From CAUPWF01 sp964369425 (lineage in GTDB: Bacteria; Bacillota; Clostridia; Lachnospirales; Lachnospiraceae), in assembly GCA_964369425.1 (NCBI GenBank), contig CAYJGW010000061.1, positions 1 to 14,653 on the forward strand: 14,653 bases of DNA, given 5' to 3'. This document shows, piece after piece, positions 6,226 through 13,167 of the stretch (positions within the stretch are counted from its first letter, which is position 1; each line of letters begins with the position of its first letter). A program made the position numbers and the translations under genes. A model generated the notes under the pieces. The model was not told the origin of the DNA. It was given only the letters and a program-made list of their open reading frames with translations, and made no database searches.

Positions 6226-7020
6226 ATGATTACAAGTGGAAGCAATCCAAAAGTTAAACAGCTTGTACTTTTGCAAAAGAAAAAGAAGTTGAGAGATGAA
6301 CTCGGAGTTTTTGTAATTGAAGGAATCCGGATGTTTAAAGAAGTTCCAAGGGAACGATTGAAAGAAGTTTATACAACAGAATCTTTCTATAAGAAGAATA
6401 AAGATTTATTTGAGGGAATAAAATCTAAGATAGAATTCGTTAGTAATGAGGTGTTTCAGAAAATTTCAGAAACAAAGACACCACAAGGGATACTTTGTGT
6501 AGTGAAGCGGAAAGTGTATAGCTTAGATGCGGTTGTGGGTGAAGAGAGTACAAGAATTGTTGTCCTAGAAGGGTTACAAGACCCAGGGAATGTAGGGACA
6601 ATTATAAGGACGAGTGAGGCAGCAGGAGTGAATGCTATCTTGTTAACTAAGGATTCAGTAGATATATATCATCCGAAAACAATTCGCTCGACAATGGGTT
6701 CGCTTTTTAGAGTTCCTTGTATTTATGTTGAGGATCTAATGTCTAGTATTCTGTATTTGAAAAATAATGGATTTTTTATTTACGCTTCACATTTAGGTGG
6801 AGAAGTGTGTTATAATGATGTAAAATACAGCAAAAAGTCAGTCTTATTAGTAGGTAACGAAGGTAATGGATTGAGTGAAGAGAGTAGCAAAGGGGCGGAT
6901 ACTTTAATTAAAATCCCTATGGCGGGCGATGTGGAATCGTTAAATGCAGCAGTTGCTACAACAATCCTAATGTATGAAATGTATATGCAAAGGAGGAATG
7001 AAGGATGCAAGATGGAATAG
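6226..7020 (+). CDS. SpoU/TrmH-family RNA 2'-O-ribose methyltransferase
   Basis: A 264-residue SPOUT methyltransferase. Residues about 1-100 form the N-terminal substrate-binding domain usual in rRNA-modifying TrmH relatives (SGSNPKVKQLVLLQKKKKLR, then FVIEGIRM). The knotted catalytic domain shows motif 1 with DPGNVGTIIRT (119-129, including Asn122 and Arg128), motif 2 LVGNEGNGL (208-216) and motif 3 IPMAGDVESLNAAVA (230-244). It should transfer a methyl group from S-adenosylmethionine to a ribose 2'-OH of RNA. Layout and size resemble B. subtilis YsgA/RlmP and RlmB, both acting on 23S rRNA, but the target nucleotide cannot be assigned. It begins 8 bases after ktrA, whose stop overlaps its AGGAG, and its end overlaps the nfeD-like gene by 16 bases. 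Confidence 0.92.
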   Translation: MITSGSNPKVKQLVLLQKKKKLRDELGVFVIEGIRMFKEVPRERLKEVYTTESFYKKNKDLFEGIKSKIEFVSNEVFQKISETKTPQGILCVVKRKVYSLDAVVGEESTRIVVLEGLQDPGNVGTIIRTSEAAGVNAILLTKDSVDIYHPKTIRSTMGSLFRVPCIYVEDLMSSILYLKNNGFFIYASHLGGEVCYNDVKYSKKSVLLVGNEGNGLSEESSKGADTLIKIPMAGDVESLNAAVATTILMYEMYMQRRNEGCKME

Positions 7021-7439
7021 TTTGGCTCATTATATTTGTATTGTTGCTAATTATTGAAGTGGCAACACTACAATTAGGAACTATCTGGTTTGCTGGTGGA
7101 GCGATGGTGGCATTTTTGTTGTCGTTTGTTACAGACAATTTAATTGTTCAGATTGTGGCTTTTTTAGCGGTTTCGTTAGTGTTACTATTCTTGACAAGAC
7201 CAATTGCATTAAAGTATTTTAACAAAAATGTCGAAAAGACGAATGTAGAGACATTGATTGGAAAAGAAGGATTAGTGCAGCAAGATATCAATTCTATTCA
7301 GGGGACGGGTGTTGTTGTCGTAAATGGTATGGAGTGGTCGGCAAGACCAGATGAGATGGAACAAGTTATTGAAAAAGGAAGTAGAGTACATATCCTAGGA
7401 ATACAGGGTGTAAAGTTAATTGTAGCAGAGAAAAAATAG
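7005..7439 (+). CDS. NfeD-family membrane protein, short form
   Basis: A 144-residue protein with hydrophobic segments over about residues 5-25, 27-44 and 47-66 and a soluble C-terminal OB-fold-like domain at about 82-142 (ETLIGKEGLVQQDI...GTGVVVVNGMEWSARPD...GSRVHILGIQGVKLIV). This is the short NfeD type without the ClpP-like protease domain. NfeD proteins are typically encoded next to SPFH proteins and are thought to work with them in membrane microdomains, which fits the next gene. AGGAGG at 6991-6996 lies inside the methyltransferase gene 8 bases before ATG 7005, and the two frames overlap by 16 bases, so translation is probably coupled. Confidence 0.9.
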   Translation: MQDGIVWLIIFVLLLIIEVATLQLGTIWFAGGAMVAFLLSFVTDNLIVQIVAFLAVSLVLLFLTRPIALKYFNKNVEKTNVETLIGKEGLVQQDINSIQGTGVVVVNGMEWSARPDEMEQVIEKGSRVHILGIQGVKLIVAEKK

Positions 7440-7460
7440 TAGTTGAAAAGGAGAGGGCAT

Positions 7461-8408
7461 ATGATAGGAGTAGGATTTTTCTTATTTATAATTTTTTTGA
7501 TTTTTGTAATGTTGATATTTATCAGTTGTATCAAAATTGTAAAGCAATCACAGGCTATGGTAGTAGAACGTTTAGGGGCATTTCGAGAAACTTGGGGAAC
7601 AGGATTACATTTTAAAGTTCCATTTATCGACAGAATAGCTAGAAGGGTGGATATGAAAGAGCAAGTAGTTGACTTTCCGCCACAGCCAGTTATTACAAAA
7701 GACAACGTAACCATGAGAATAGATACAGTAGTGTTTTATCAGATTACTGATCCTAAGCTTTTTGCTTATGGAGTTGCCAATCCAATCATGGCGATTGAGA
7801 ACTTAACAGCAACGACACTACGTAATATCATCGGTGATTTAGAGTTAGACCAGACGCTTACATCGAGAGAAGCGATTAATACAAAGATGAGAGCTTCACT
7901 AGATATTGCGACAGATCAATGGGGAATTAAAGTGAATCGTGTGGAACTTAAGAATATCATTCCGCCAGCAGCGATTCAAGAAGCGATGGAAAAGCAGATG
8001 AAAGCAGAACGTGAGCGTCGTGAGGCAATATTGATTGCAGAAGGTCAAAAGAAATCAACAATCCTTGTTGCAGAAGGTAATAAAGAGTCACTGATTCTAG
8101 ATGCAGAAGCTGAAAAGCAAGCAGCGATTCTTCGTGCGGAAGCAGAAAAAGAAAAGATGATTCGTGAATCGGAAGGTCAAGCGGAAGCGATTATGAAAGT
8201 GCAGATGGCACAGGCAGATGGTATTCGTTACATCAAAGAGGCTGGTGCGGATCATGCAGTATTGACACTCAAGAGTTTGGAAGCATTTGTGAAAGCAGCA
8301 GACGGAAAAGCGACAAAGATTATTATTCCATCAGAGATTCAAGGAATAGCTGGATTAGTAAAGTCACTTACAGAAGTTGCGGGAGATGAGCAATCGACAG
8401 GAAAATAA
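7461..8408 (+). CDS. SPFH/stomatin-like (QmcA/paraslipin-type) membrane protein
   Basis: A 315-residue protein. An N-terminal membrane segment (about 1-25, rich in Phe and Ile) is followed by the SPFH domain (VERLGAFRETWGTGLHFKVPF...NLTATTLRNIIGDLELDQTLTSRE) to about residue 185. A long Ala/Glu/Lys coiled-coil region with repeated AEG/AEA blocks extends to about 255. The C-terminal segment has KSLEAFVKAADGKATKIIIPSE, typical of QmcA/YbbK-type SPFH proteins. These oligomerise at membranes and scaffold or protect membrane proteins. I chose ATG 7461 with AAAGGAGAGGG just upstream; the in-frame TTG at 7443 would put the ribosome binding site inside the gene. It is the last gene of the ktr block, and pairing with NfeD is the usual arrangement. 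Confidence 0.93.
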   Translation: MIGVGFFLFIIFLIFVMLIFISCIKIVKQSQAMVVERLGAFRETWGTGLHFKVPFIDRIARRVDMKEQVVDFPPQPVITKDNVTMRIDTVVFYQITDPKLFAYGVANPIMAIENLTATTLRNIIGDLELDQTLTSREAINTKMRASLDIATDQWGIKVNRVELKNIIPPAAIQEAMEKQMKAERERREAILIAEGQKKSTILVAEGNKESLILDAEAEKQAAILRAEAEKEKMIRESEGQAEAIMKVQMAQADGIRYIKEAGADHAVLTLKSLEAFVKAADGKATKIIIPSEIQGIAGLVKSLTEVAGDEQSTGK

Positions 8409-8421
8409 TATTTGAATTAGG

Positions 8422-8445
8422 GCGTCCACAATTGTGGGCGCTTTT
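8422..8445 (+). terminator. Palindromic intrinsic terminator after the SPFH gene
   Basis: The 20-base segment 8422-8441 is self-complementary with one G-T wobble on each transcript (GCGTCCACAA with TTGTGGGCGC), followed by TTTT and an AT-rich stretch. It closes the ktrB-to-SPFH operon. Confidence 0.85.
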
Positions 8446-8461
8446 ATTTGTAGCAACTAGA

Positions 8462-8490
8462 TTGAATTAATAGAAAAAGAGTGGTATTAT
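8462..8490 (+). promoter_or_regulatory. Sigma-A promoter of the argF operon
   Basis: TTGAAT (8462-8467) and TATTAT (8485-8490) are 17 bases apart. Transcription would start near 8497, giving a leader of about 65 bases with only a weak hairpin (AGTCTT/AGGACT, 8501-8513 region). I do not see a complete arginine-repressor ARG box. A TTGAAT half-site-like stretch coincides with the -35, which is not enough to call an operator. Confidence 0.65.
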
Positions 8491-8561
8491 GTAGAGAATG
8501 AGTCTTAAAGGACTTATCAAATTCGAAGACGAAAAGATTTACTATAGAAAGGATGGATATT

Positions 8562-9500
8562 ATGAATTTAAAAGGACGCAGTTTTTTAACTTTAAAAGAT
8601 TTTACAGGAGAAGAAATCGAATACTTAGTAGACTTATCTGCACAACTTAAGGAGAAGAAAAAGAAAAGAGTTCGTGGAACATCTTTAGAAGGTATGAATA
8701 TCGCCTTAATCTTTGAGAAACCATCCACAAGAACGAGATGTGCATTTACGGTAGCAGCTGTAGATGAGGGTGGAATCCCTACGTATCTATCAGGAAATGA
8801 AATACAACTAGGACATAAAGAAAGTATTGAAGATACGGCAAGAGTACTTGGAAGAATGTTTGATGGAATTGAGTTTAGAGGATTTAAGCAATCACATGTA
8901 GAAGCATTAGCGAAATACAGTGGAGTTCCAGTATGGAATGGTCTTACAGATGAGTTTCATCCGACTCAAATTCTAGCGGATTTACTTACGATGAAAGAAC
9001 AGTTTGGCTATTTAAAAGGGTTGAAGTTTGTATATTTAGGCGATGGAAGAAATAATATGGCAAACAGCTTGATGATTGGATGTGCGAAAGTAGGAGTAGA
9101 TTTTGCAATTGTAGCACCAAAAGAGTTGTGGCCAGAAGATTCATTGATTACAACCTGTACGGAGTATGCAAAAGCCCACCAAAGTGCAATTGTAGTGACA
9201 GATGATGTAGAAGCAGTAAAAGGTGCAGATGTACTTTATACAGATGTGTGGTGTTCTATGGGTGAAGAAGATAAGGCGGCAGAAAGAATTGCAATGTTAC
9301 AGCCCTATCAAGTGAACACAGAATTGATGACTAAAACCGAAAATGAAAAAGCAATTTTCATGCACTGCTTGCCAGCAGTAAAAGGAAAAGAAGTGACAGA
9401 GGAAGTATTTGAAAGTAAAACTTCTGTTGTATTTGATGAAGCAGAGAATCGCTTACATACTATAAAGGCAGTTATGGTTGCAACACTAGGAGAAGAGTAG
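8562..9500 (+). CDS. argF: Ornithine carbamoyltransferase
   Basis: A 312-residue enzyme that makes citrulline from ornithine and carbamoyl phosphate. Signature elements are STRTR (55-59, carbamoyl phosphate binding), HPTQ (133-136), DVWCSMG (228-234, ornithine side) and HCLP (268-271, with the catalytic cysteine). Start: ATG 8562 has AAAGGA at a proper distance, whereas the in-frame ATG 8553 overlaps that same ribosome binding site. The biosynthetic name argF is preferred to catabolic arcB because no arginine deiminase or carbamate kinase gene is nearby, but sequence alone does not settle direction. Other arginine genes are not in this window. The stop codon shares its last base with the birA start, so translation is coupled to a biotin gene. 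Confidence 0.95.
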   Translation: MNLKGRSFLTLKDFTGEEIEYLVDLSAQLKEKKKKRVRGTSLEGMNIALIFEKPSTRTRCAFTVAAVDEGGIPTYLSGNEIQLGHKESIEDTARVLGRMFDGIEFRGFKQSHVEALAKYSGVPVWNGLTDEFHPTQILADLLTMKEQFGYLKGLKFVYLGDGRNNMANSLMIGCAKVGVDFAIVAPKELWPEDSLITTCTEYAKAHQSAIVVTDDVEAVKGADVLYTDVWCSMGEEDKAAERIAMLQPYQVNTELMTKTENEKAIFMHCLPAVKGKEVTEEVFESKTSVVFDEAENRLHTIKAVMVATLGEE

Positions 9501-10468
9501 TGAAAAGTGAAATATTAAGGCATCTTAGAGAGTCAGAGGGACATGTATCTGGGCAAGAGTTATGCGATCGATTTCAAGTTTCTAGAACAGCAATCTGGAA
9601 AGTGATGAAGCAACTAGAGGAAGAGGGATATGAAATCGAGGCTGTGAGAAATAAAGGATATCGATTGGTGAGCAGTTCAGATGTGTTAAACAAAGCAACA
9701 CTAGAAAGTCTTTTGCCTGAAAGAGAAATTGTCTATTTTGAGAGTGTGGACTCTACAAATGTTCAGGCGAAAATCTTAGCTGAACAAGGCGGCAGACATG
9801 GAAGCCTAGTGGTAGGAAACCAGCAACTAGGTGGAAAAGGAAGAAGAGGTCGAGTGTGGGAATCGCCCAAAGACGTGGGTATTTTTATGAGCATCCTACT
9901 AAGACCAAACTTTGAACCTAAGGTCGCACCTATGCTTACGTTAGTAATGGCGTATGCAATAGGAAAAGTGCTCAAAGAAAAGCAAGGGTTTGATGTAGAG
10001 ATAAAATGGCCCAATGATATCATCGTCAATAAGAAAAAAGTATGTGGAATATTGACGGAGATGAGTGCGGAGATTGATTTTATCAACTATGTAGTAATAG
10101 GGACTGGTATCAATTGTAATAATGACAGTTTTATAGATGAGATTGCCAAGATTGCAACCTCTCTTAAAATAGAAAAAGGGCAAGTGACTAACCGCGCATC
10201 ATTAATAGCGGGAATTATAGAAGAGTTTGAAGTGCAATATGAAGAATTCTGCAAAACAAATAGTCTAGAGCATTTAAAAAATGCATATAATGAATTGTTG
10301 GTCAACCGAGGGAAAGTTGTGAAGGTAATGGAACACAATAATCCTTATGAGGGAGAAGCAATAGGGATCAATGATGAAGGGGAGCTGTTGGTAAAAGTAG
10401 AAAGTGGAGAAGTAAAAAATATATATGCAGGAGAGGTTTCCATACGAGGCATATATGGTTATGTATAG
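9500..10468 (+). CDS. birA: Bifunctional biotin-protein ligase and biotin repressor BirA
   Basis: A 322-residue protein. The N-terminal winged helix (about 1-58: HVSGQELCDRFQVSRTAIWKVMKQLEEEGYEI) marks it as the regulatory, DNA-binding class. The ligase domain has ESVDSTN (81-87), GKGRRGR (112-118, the biotinyl-AMP loop; GRGRRGR is commoner), KWPND (169-173) and the lysine of KKVCGIL (Lys180), followed by a C-terminal SH3-like domain. It activates biotin with ATP and attaches it to carboxylase carrier proteins, and with biotinyl-AMP it should repress biotin genes. GTG 9500 overlaps the argF TAG by one base, with AGGAGAAGA upstream. I did not see a BirA operator in the window, so its targets lie elsewhere. 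Confidence 0.95.
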   Translation: MKSEILRHLRESEGHVSGQELCDRFQVSRTAIWKVMKQLEEEGYEIEAVRNKGYRLVSSSDVLNKATLESLLPEREIVYFESVDSTNVQAKILAEQGGRHGSLVVGNQQLGGKGRRGRVWESPKDVGIFMSILLRPNFEPKVAPMLTLVMAYAIGKVLKEKQGFDVEIKWPNDIIVNKKKVCGILTEMSAEIDFINYVVIGTGINCNNDSFIDEIAKIATSLKIEKGQVTNRASLIAGIIEEFEVQYEEFCKTNSLEHLKNAYNELLVNRGKVVKVMEHNNPYEGEAIGINDEGELLVKVESGEVKNIYAGEVSIRGIYGYV

Positions 10469-10477
10469 GAGATTAAG

Positions 10478-10825
10478 ATGTACGAAGAAAGAGTAGTACT
10501 GTGTGGAGCGAATTCATATGAGGAAAAATATTATCTGAATCCAGACTTTGAATCGCTACCAGAGCAGATAAAAAATGAATTGAAAATCTTGTGTGTATTA
10601 TATACACAAGATGTAGGCGGAATTTTAACACTTGTATTTGAAGAAGATGGAACACTGGTTTTAGAAGTGCAAAGCAATGAATCTGATTACATGTTTGATG
10701 AGATTGGTAGTAGACTTAAGATAAAAGAAATTCAAACTACAAGACAGGAGTTGTTGCAAGCATTAGAATTATATTTCCGCGTAGTTTTTCTAGGAGAAGA
10801 AGTTGAGGGAATGGAGGAAGAATAA
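10478..10825 (+). CDS. Small conserved protein of unknown function (DUF6145-like)
   Basis: A 115-residue acidic protein with no signal peptide and no membrane segment. Visible features are MYEERVVLCGANSYEEKYYLNP, a central LYTQDVGGILTLVFEEDGTLVLEV, then YMFDEIGSRLKIKEIQ and a predicted amphipathic helix RQELLQALELYFRVVFLGEE. Alternating hydrophobic strands and a C-terminal helix suggest a compact cytosolic alpha/beta fold. From memory it resembles DUF6145 proteins of Lachnospiraceae, but I could not check this. It sits 9 bases after birA with AGGAG before ATG 10478, and its TAA shares its last base with the coaX ATG. That tight packing suggests co-expression with cofactor genes. No function is assigned. 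Confidence 0.85.
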   Translation: MYEERVVLCGANSYEEKYYLNPDFESLPEQIKNELKILCVLYTQDVGGILTLVFEEDGTLVLEVQSNESDYMFDEIGSRLKIKEIQTTRQELLQALELYFRVVFLGEEVEGMEEE

Positions 10826-11598
10826 TGTTATTAGCGATTGATATTGGAAATACTAATATTACATTGGGAGTATTTGAAGGAGAAGTCCTAAAGTCTCAAT
10901 TTCGAATGACAACGAAGCAAACTCGTACTTCAGATGAATATGGTATTGTGCTTTGCAATTTGATGGAGCATAAAAATTTCAAAATCGAAGAAATAGATGC
11001 TGTGATTGTTGCATCAGTAGTACCAGATATTATGCATTCTTTTGGTAGCGCGATTATTAAGTATTTTGATGTAAAGCCGATAGTAGTATCAGCTGGGATA
11101 AAGACAGGGTTAAAAATCGTAGTAGATAATCCAAAACAAGTAGGCGCAGACCGTATAGTAGATGCAGTAGCAGCTTATAAAATATATGGTGGACCAGCTA
11201 TCATAATTGACTTTGGAACTGCAACCACTTACGATTATGTGACAGAAGAAGGGGTATACCGTTATGGAGTAACAGCCCCAGGGATTCGAACCTCGGCAAG
11301 ATCATTGTGGGAAAAGGCAGCTATGCTTCCAGAAATAGAGATTGTAAAGCCAGAGAGCATTTTGGCAAAAGAGACCATAACTAGTATGCAAGCAGGTCTT
11401 GTCTATGGATGCATCGGTCAGACAGAATACATCATCAAGCAGATGAAAAAAGAGATTGGAATAGAAGACATTAAAGTAATTGCAACAGGTGGACTTGGAA
11501 ATATTATAGCAAAAGAAACAGATATTATTGACCACTACAATCCAACTTTGACACTAGAAGGTCTAAGAATGATCTATGAAAAGAACAAAAAGAAATAA
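10825..11598 (+). CDS. coaX: Type III pantothenate kinase
   Basis: A 257-residue protein of the ASKHA fold that phosphorylates pantothenate, the first step of CoA synthesis. Evidence is the N-terminal phosphate loop LLAIDIGNTNITLGVF (Asp6, Gly8, Asn9, Thr10), GADR (107-110, with catalytic Asp109), IIIDFGTATTYD (Asp129) and GVTAPGIRTSARSLW. Type III kinases are insensitive to CoA feedback and require a monovalent cation, usually K+ or NH4+. ATG 10825 overlaps the preceding stop by one base and has GGAGG at 10813-10817. Pairing with birA is common in Firmicutes and links CoA and biotin supply. Confidence 0.96.
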   Translation: MLLAIDIGNTNITLGVFEGEVLKSQFRMTTKQTRTSDEYGIVLCNLMEHKNFKIEEIDAVIVASVVPDIMHSFGSAIIKYFDVKPIVVSAGIKTGLKIVVDNPKQVGADRIVDAVAAYKIYGGPAIIIDFGTATTYDYVTEEGVYRYGVTAPGIRTSARSLWEKAAMLPEIEIVKPESILAKETITSMQAGLVYGCIGQTEYIIKQMKKEIGIEDIKVIATGGLGNIIAKETDIIDHYNPTLTLEGLRMIYEKNKKK

Positions 11599-11616
11599 TA
11601 TGAAAGATATATAAAG

Positions 11617-12570
11617 ATGAGCGAATTAAGAATCGGTAATGTAGTATTAGAAAATCCATATATACTAGCACCAATGGCAGGCGTAACCGACCTGCCCTTT
11701 CGCTTGCTCTGTAGAGAAAAAGGAGCAGGTTTAGTAGTAACAGAAATGGTGAGTGCAAAAGCTATTTCGTATAACAATAGGAATACAGAGTTTTTGCTAA
11801 ATATTCACGAAGAAGAGAAACCAGTATCTTTACAGATATTTGGATCGGATCCAGATGTGATGAGTGAGGTAGCAAAGCAAATCGAAGAACGTCCATTTGA
11901 TATACTAGATATCAACATGGGGTGCCCAGTGCCAAAGATTGTAAAAAATGGAGAAGGGTCTGCATTGATGCAAAATCCAAAGCTAGTGCATGAAATTGTA
12001 TCAAAAGTCTCAAGGGCAATTCAAAAGCCACTGACGATAAAAATCAGAAAAGGATTCAACGATGAAAATGTTAACGCCGTAGAAATTGCAAAAATTATTG
12101 AAGATGCAGGCGCAAAAGCAGTAGCGGTACATGGAAGAACGAGGGAAGAGTATTACTCGGGAAAAGCAGACTGGGAAATAATAGCCAAAGTAAAAGAAGC
12201 AGTGTCTATACCAGTAATCGGAAATGGAGATATAGTATCAGCAGAAACGGCAAAAGCAATGCAAAAAATGACAAATTGCGACGGAGTGATGATTGGACGA
12301 GCTGCCATGGGAAATCCTTGGATATTTTCTGAACTTAACGCATATAATACACAAGATGAAATATCGGTTGAAGAAAAAGTAAACATGATGTTGCGTCATG
12401 CAAAGATGCAGTTAGAGTACAAAGGTGACTATATCGGTATTCGTGAAATGCGAAAGCATGTAGCATGGTATACGACAGGATTAAAAAACGCGGCAAGACT
12501 GCGCGGAAAAATCAATGCAGTAGAAAGCTTTGAAGAATTGGAAGAATTGTTGACATCACTGGTAGTTTAA
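11617..12570 (+). CDS. dusB: tRNA-dihydrouridine synthase, DusB type
   Basis: A 317-residue FMN-dependent enzyme that reduces uridine to dihydrouridine in tRNA. The TIM-barrel part shows LAPMAGVTDLPFR (18-30), TEMVSAKA, the catalytic Cys103 in NMGCPVPK, VHGRTREEYYSGKADWEII, IGNGDI and GVMIGRAAMGNPW, with a small helical C-terminal domain. The ribosome binding site is poor: only AAAG-like sequence lies before ATG 11617, unlike its neighbours, so translation may rely on coupling to coaX 18 bases upstream. The last codons carry the -35 hexamer of the greA promoter. Subtype DusB is by overall similarity; the tRNA positions modified are not inferable. Confidence 0.94.
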   Translation: MSELRIGNVVLENPYILAPMAGVTDLPFRLLCREKGAGLVVTEMVSAKAISYNNRNTEFLLNIHEEEKPVSLQIFGSDPDVMSEVAKQIEERPFDILDINMGCPVPKIVKNGEGSALMQNPKLVHEIVSKVSRAIQKPLTIKIRKGFNDENVNAVEIAKIIEDAGAKAVAVHGRTREEYYSGKADWEIIAKVKEAVSIPVIGNGDIVSAETAKAMQKMTNCDGVMIGRAAMGNPWIFSELNAYNTQDEISVEEKVNMMLRHAKMQLEYKGDYIGIREMRKHVAWYTTGLKNAARLRGKINAVESFEELEELLTSLVV

Positions 12571-12578
12571 GGTATAAT
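12550..12578 (+). promoter_or_regulatory. Perfect-consensus sigma-A promoter of greA-lysS
   Basis: TTGACA (12550-12555) and TATAAT (12573-12578) match the vegetative consensus hexamers exactly with a 17-base spacer. The -35 lies inside the dusB coding sequence and the dusB stop codon lies in the spacer. Transcription should start near 12585, leaving a leader of about 79 bases before greA in which I find no convincing structure. Confidence 0.9.
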
Positions 12579-12663
12579 AGCTTGATTGAAACGACGTAGA
12601 CTAGAAACATCATGATTCAGTAAAAGATAGATAATAAGGGCTGAGATAGGAAGGGATAGTTAA

Positions 12664-13146
12664 ATGGAAGAAAAAAAGACCATACTTACGTACGAAGGAC
12701 TAAGAGCTTTAGAAGATGAATTAGAAACATTAAAAGTAGTAAAACGTAAGGAAGTTGCAGAAAAGATAAAAGAAGCTAGAGAACAAGGAGACTTATCGGA
12801 GAATGCAGAGTACGATGCTGCAAAAGATGAGCAAAGAGATATCGAGGCACGTATTGACGCGCTAGAGAAGATACTAAAGAATGCAGAAGTTGTAGTGGAA
12901 GATGAAGTAGATTTGAATTCAATCAACATCGGATGTATTGTATTTGTATATGACAAAGAGTTTGAAGAAGAAGTAGAATTTAAAATTGTAGGTTCTACAG
13001 AAGCGAACAGTTTGAAAGGAAAGATTTCAAATGAGTCACCTGTAGGAAAAGCGTTATTAGGAAAAAAAGTAGGAGATTTAGTTACTGTGGAAACACAAGC
13101 AGGTACGGTTGAATACAAAGTTCTTAAAATCGACAGATCGAATTAG
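12664..13146 (+). CDS. greA: Transcription elongation factor GreA
   Basis: A 160-residue protein of normal GreA length. The N-terminal antiparallel coiled coil (about 1-75) carries the acidic tip REQGDLSENAEYDAAK, with Asp43 and Glu46 at the position that enters the RNA polymerase secondary channel. The C-terminal FKBP-like domain follows with VGSTEANSLKGKISNESPVGKALLGKKVGD. GreA stimulates cleavage of backtracked transcripts. AGGAAGG precedes ATG 12664 at a suitable distance. It has its own consensus promoter and is followed by lysS after 21 bases with no terminator between, so the two are probably cotranscribed. Confidence 0.96.
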   Translation: MEEKKTILTYEGLRALEDELETLKVVKRKEVAEKIKEAREQGDLSENAEYDAAKDEQRDIEARIDALEKILKNAEVVVEDEVDLNSINIGCIVFVYDKEFEEEVEFKIVGSTEANSLKGKISNESPVGKALLGKKVGDLVTVETQAGTVEYKVLKIDRSN

Positions 13147-13167
13147 AATAGATAAGGAGTGAATACA

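Noticed and set aside
5671..6276. Long minus-strand open frame of 201 codons opposite ktrA
   Set aside because: The plus strand encodes a clear RCK protein with a good ribosome site. The minus frame has Ser/Thr/Ile-rich shadow composition and no recognisable domain.
7191..7220. TTGACA with TATTTT 18 bases downstream inside the NfeD gene
   Set aside because: The -10 is poor and the bases are explained by coding sequence. Such pairs are common in AT-rich DNA, so there is not enough to call an internal promoter for the SPFH gene.
12633..12660. GGGCTGAGATAGG, reminiscent of the THI-box (TPP riboswitch) CUGAGA element before greA
   Set aside because: The other conserved TPP riboswitch segments are absent, the leader is too short, and greA-lysS is not a thiamine operon.
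12660..13118. Minus-strand open frame of 152 codons opposite greA
   Set aside because: Extremely Ser/Phe-rich translation that mirrors GreA's Glu/Lys codons. No ribosome site, no domain.
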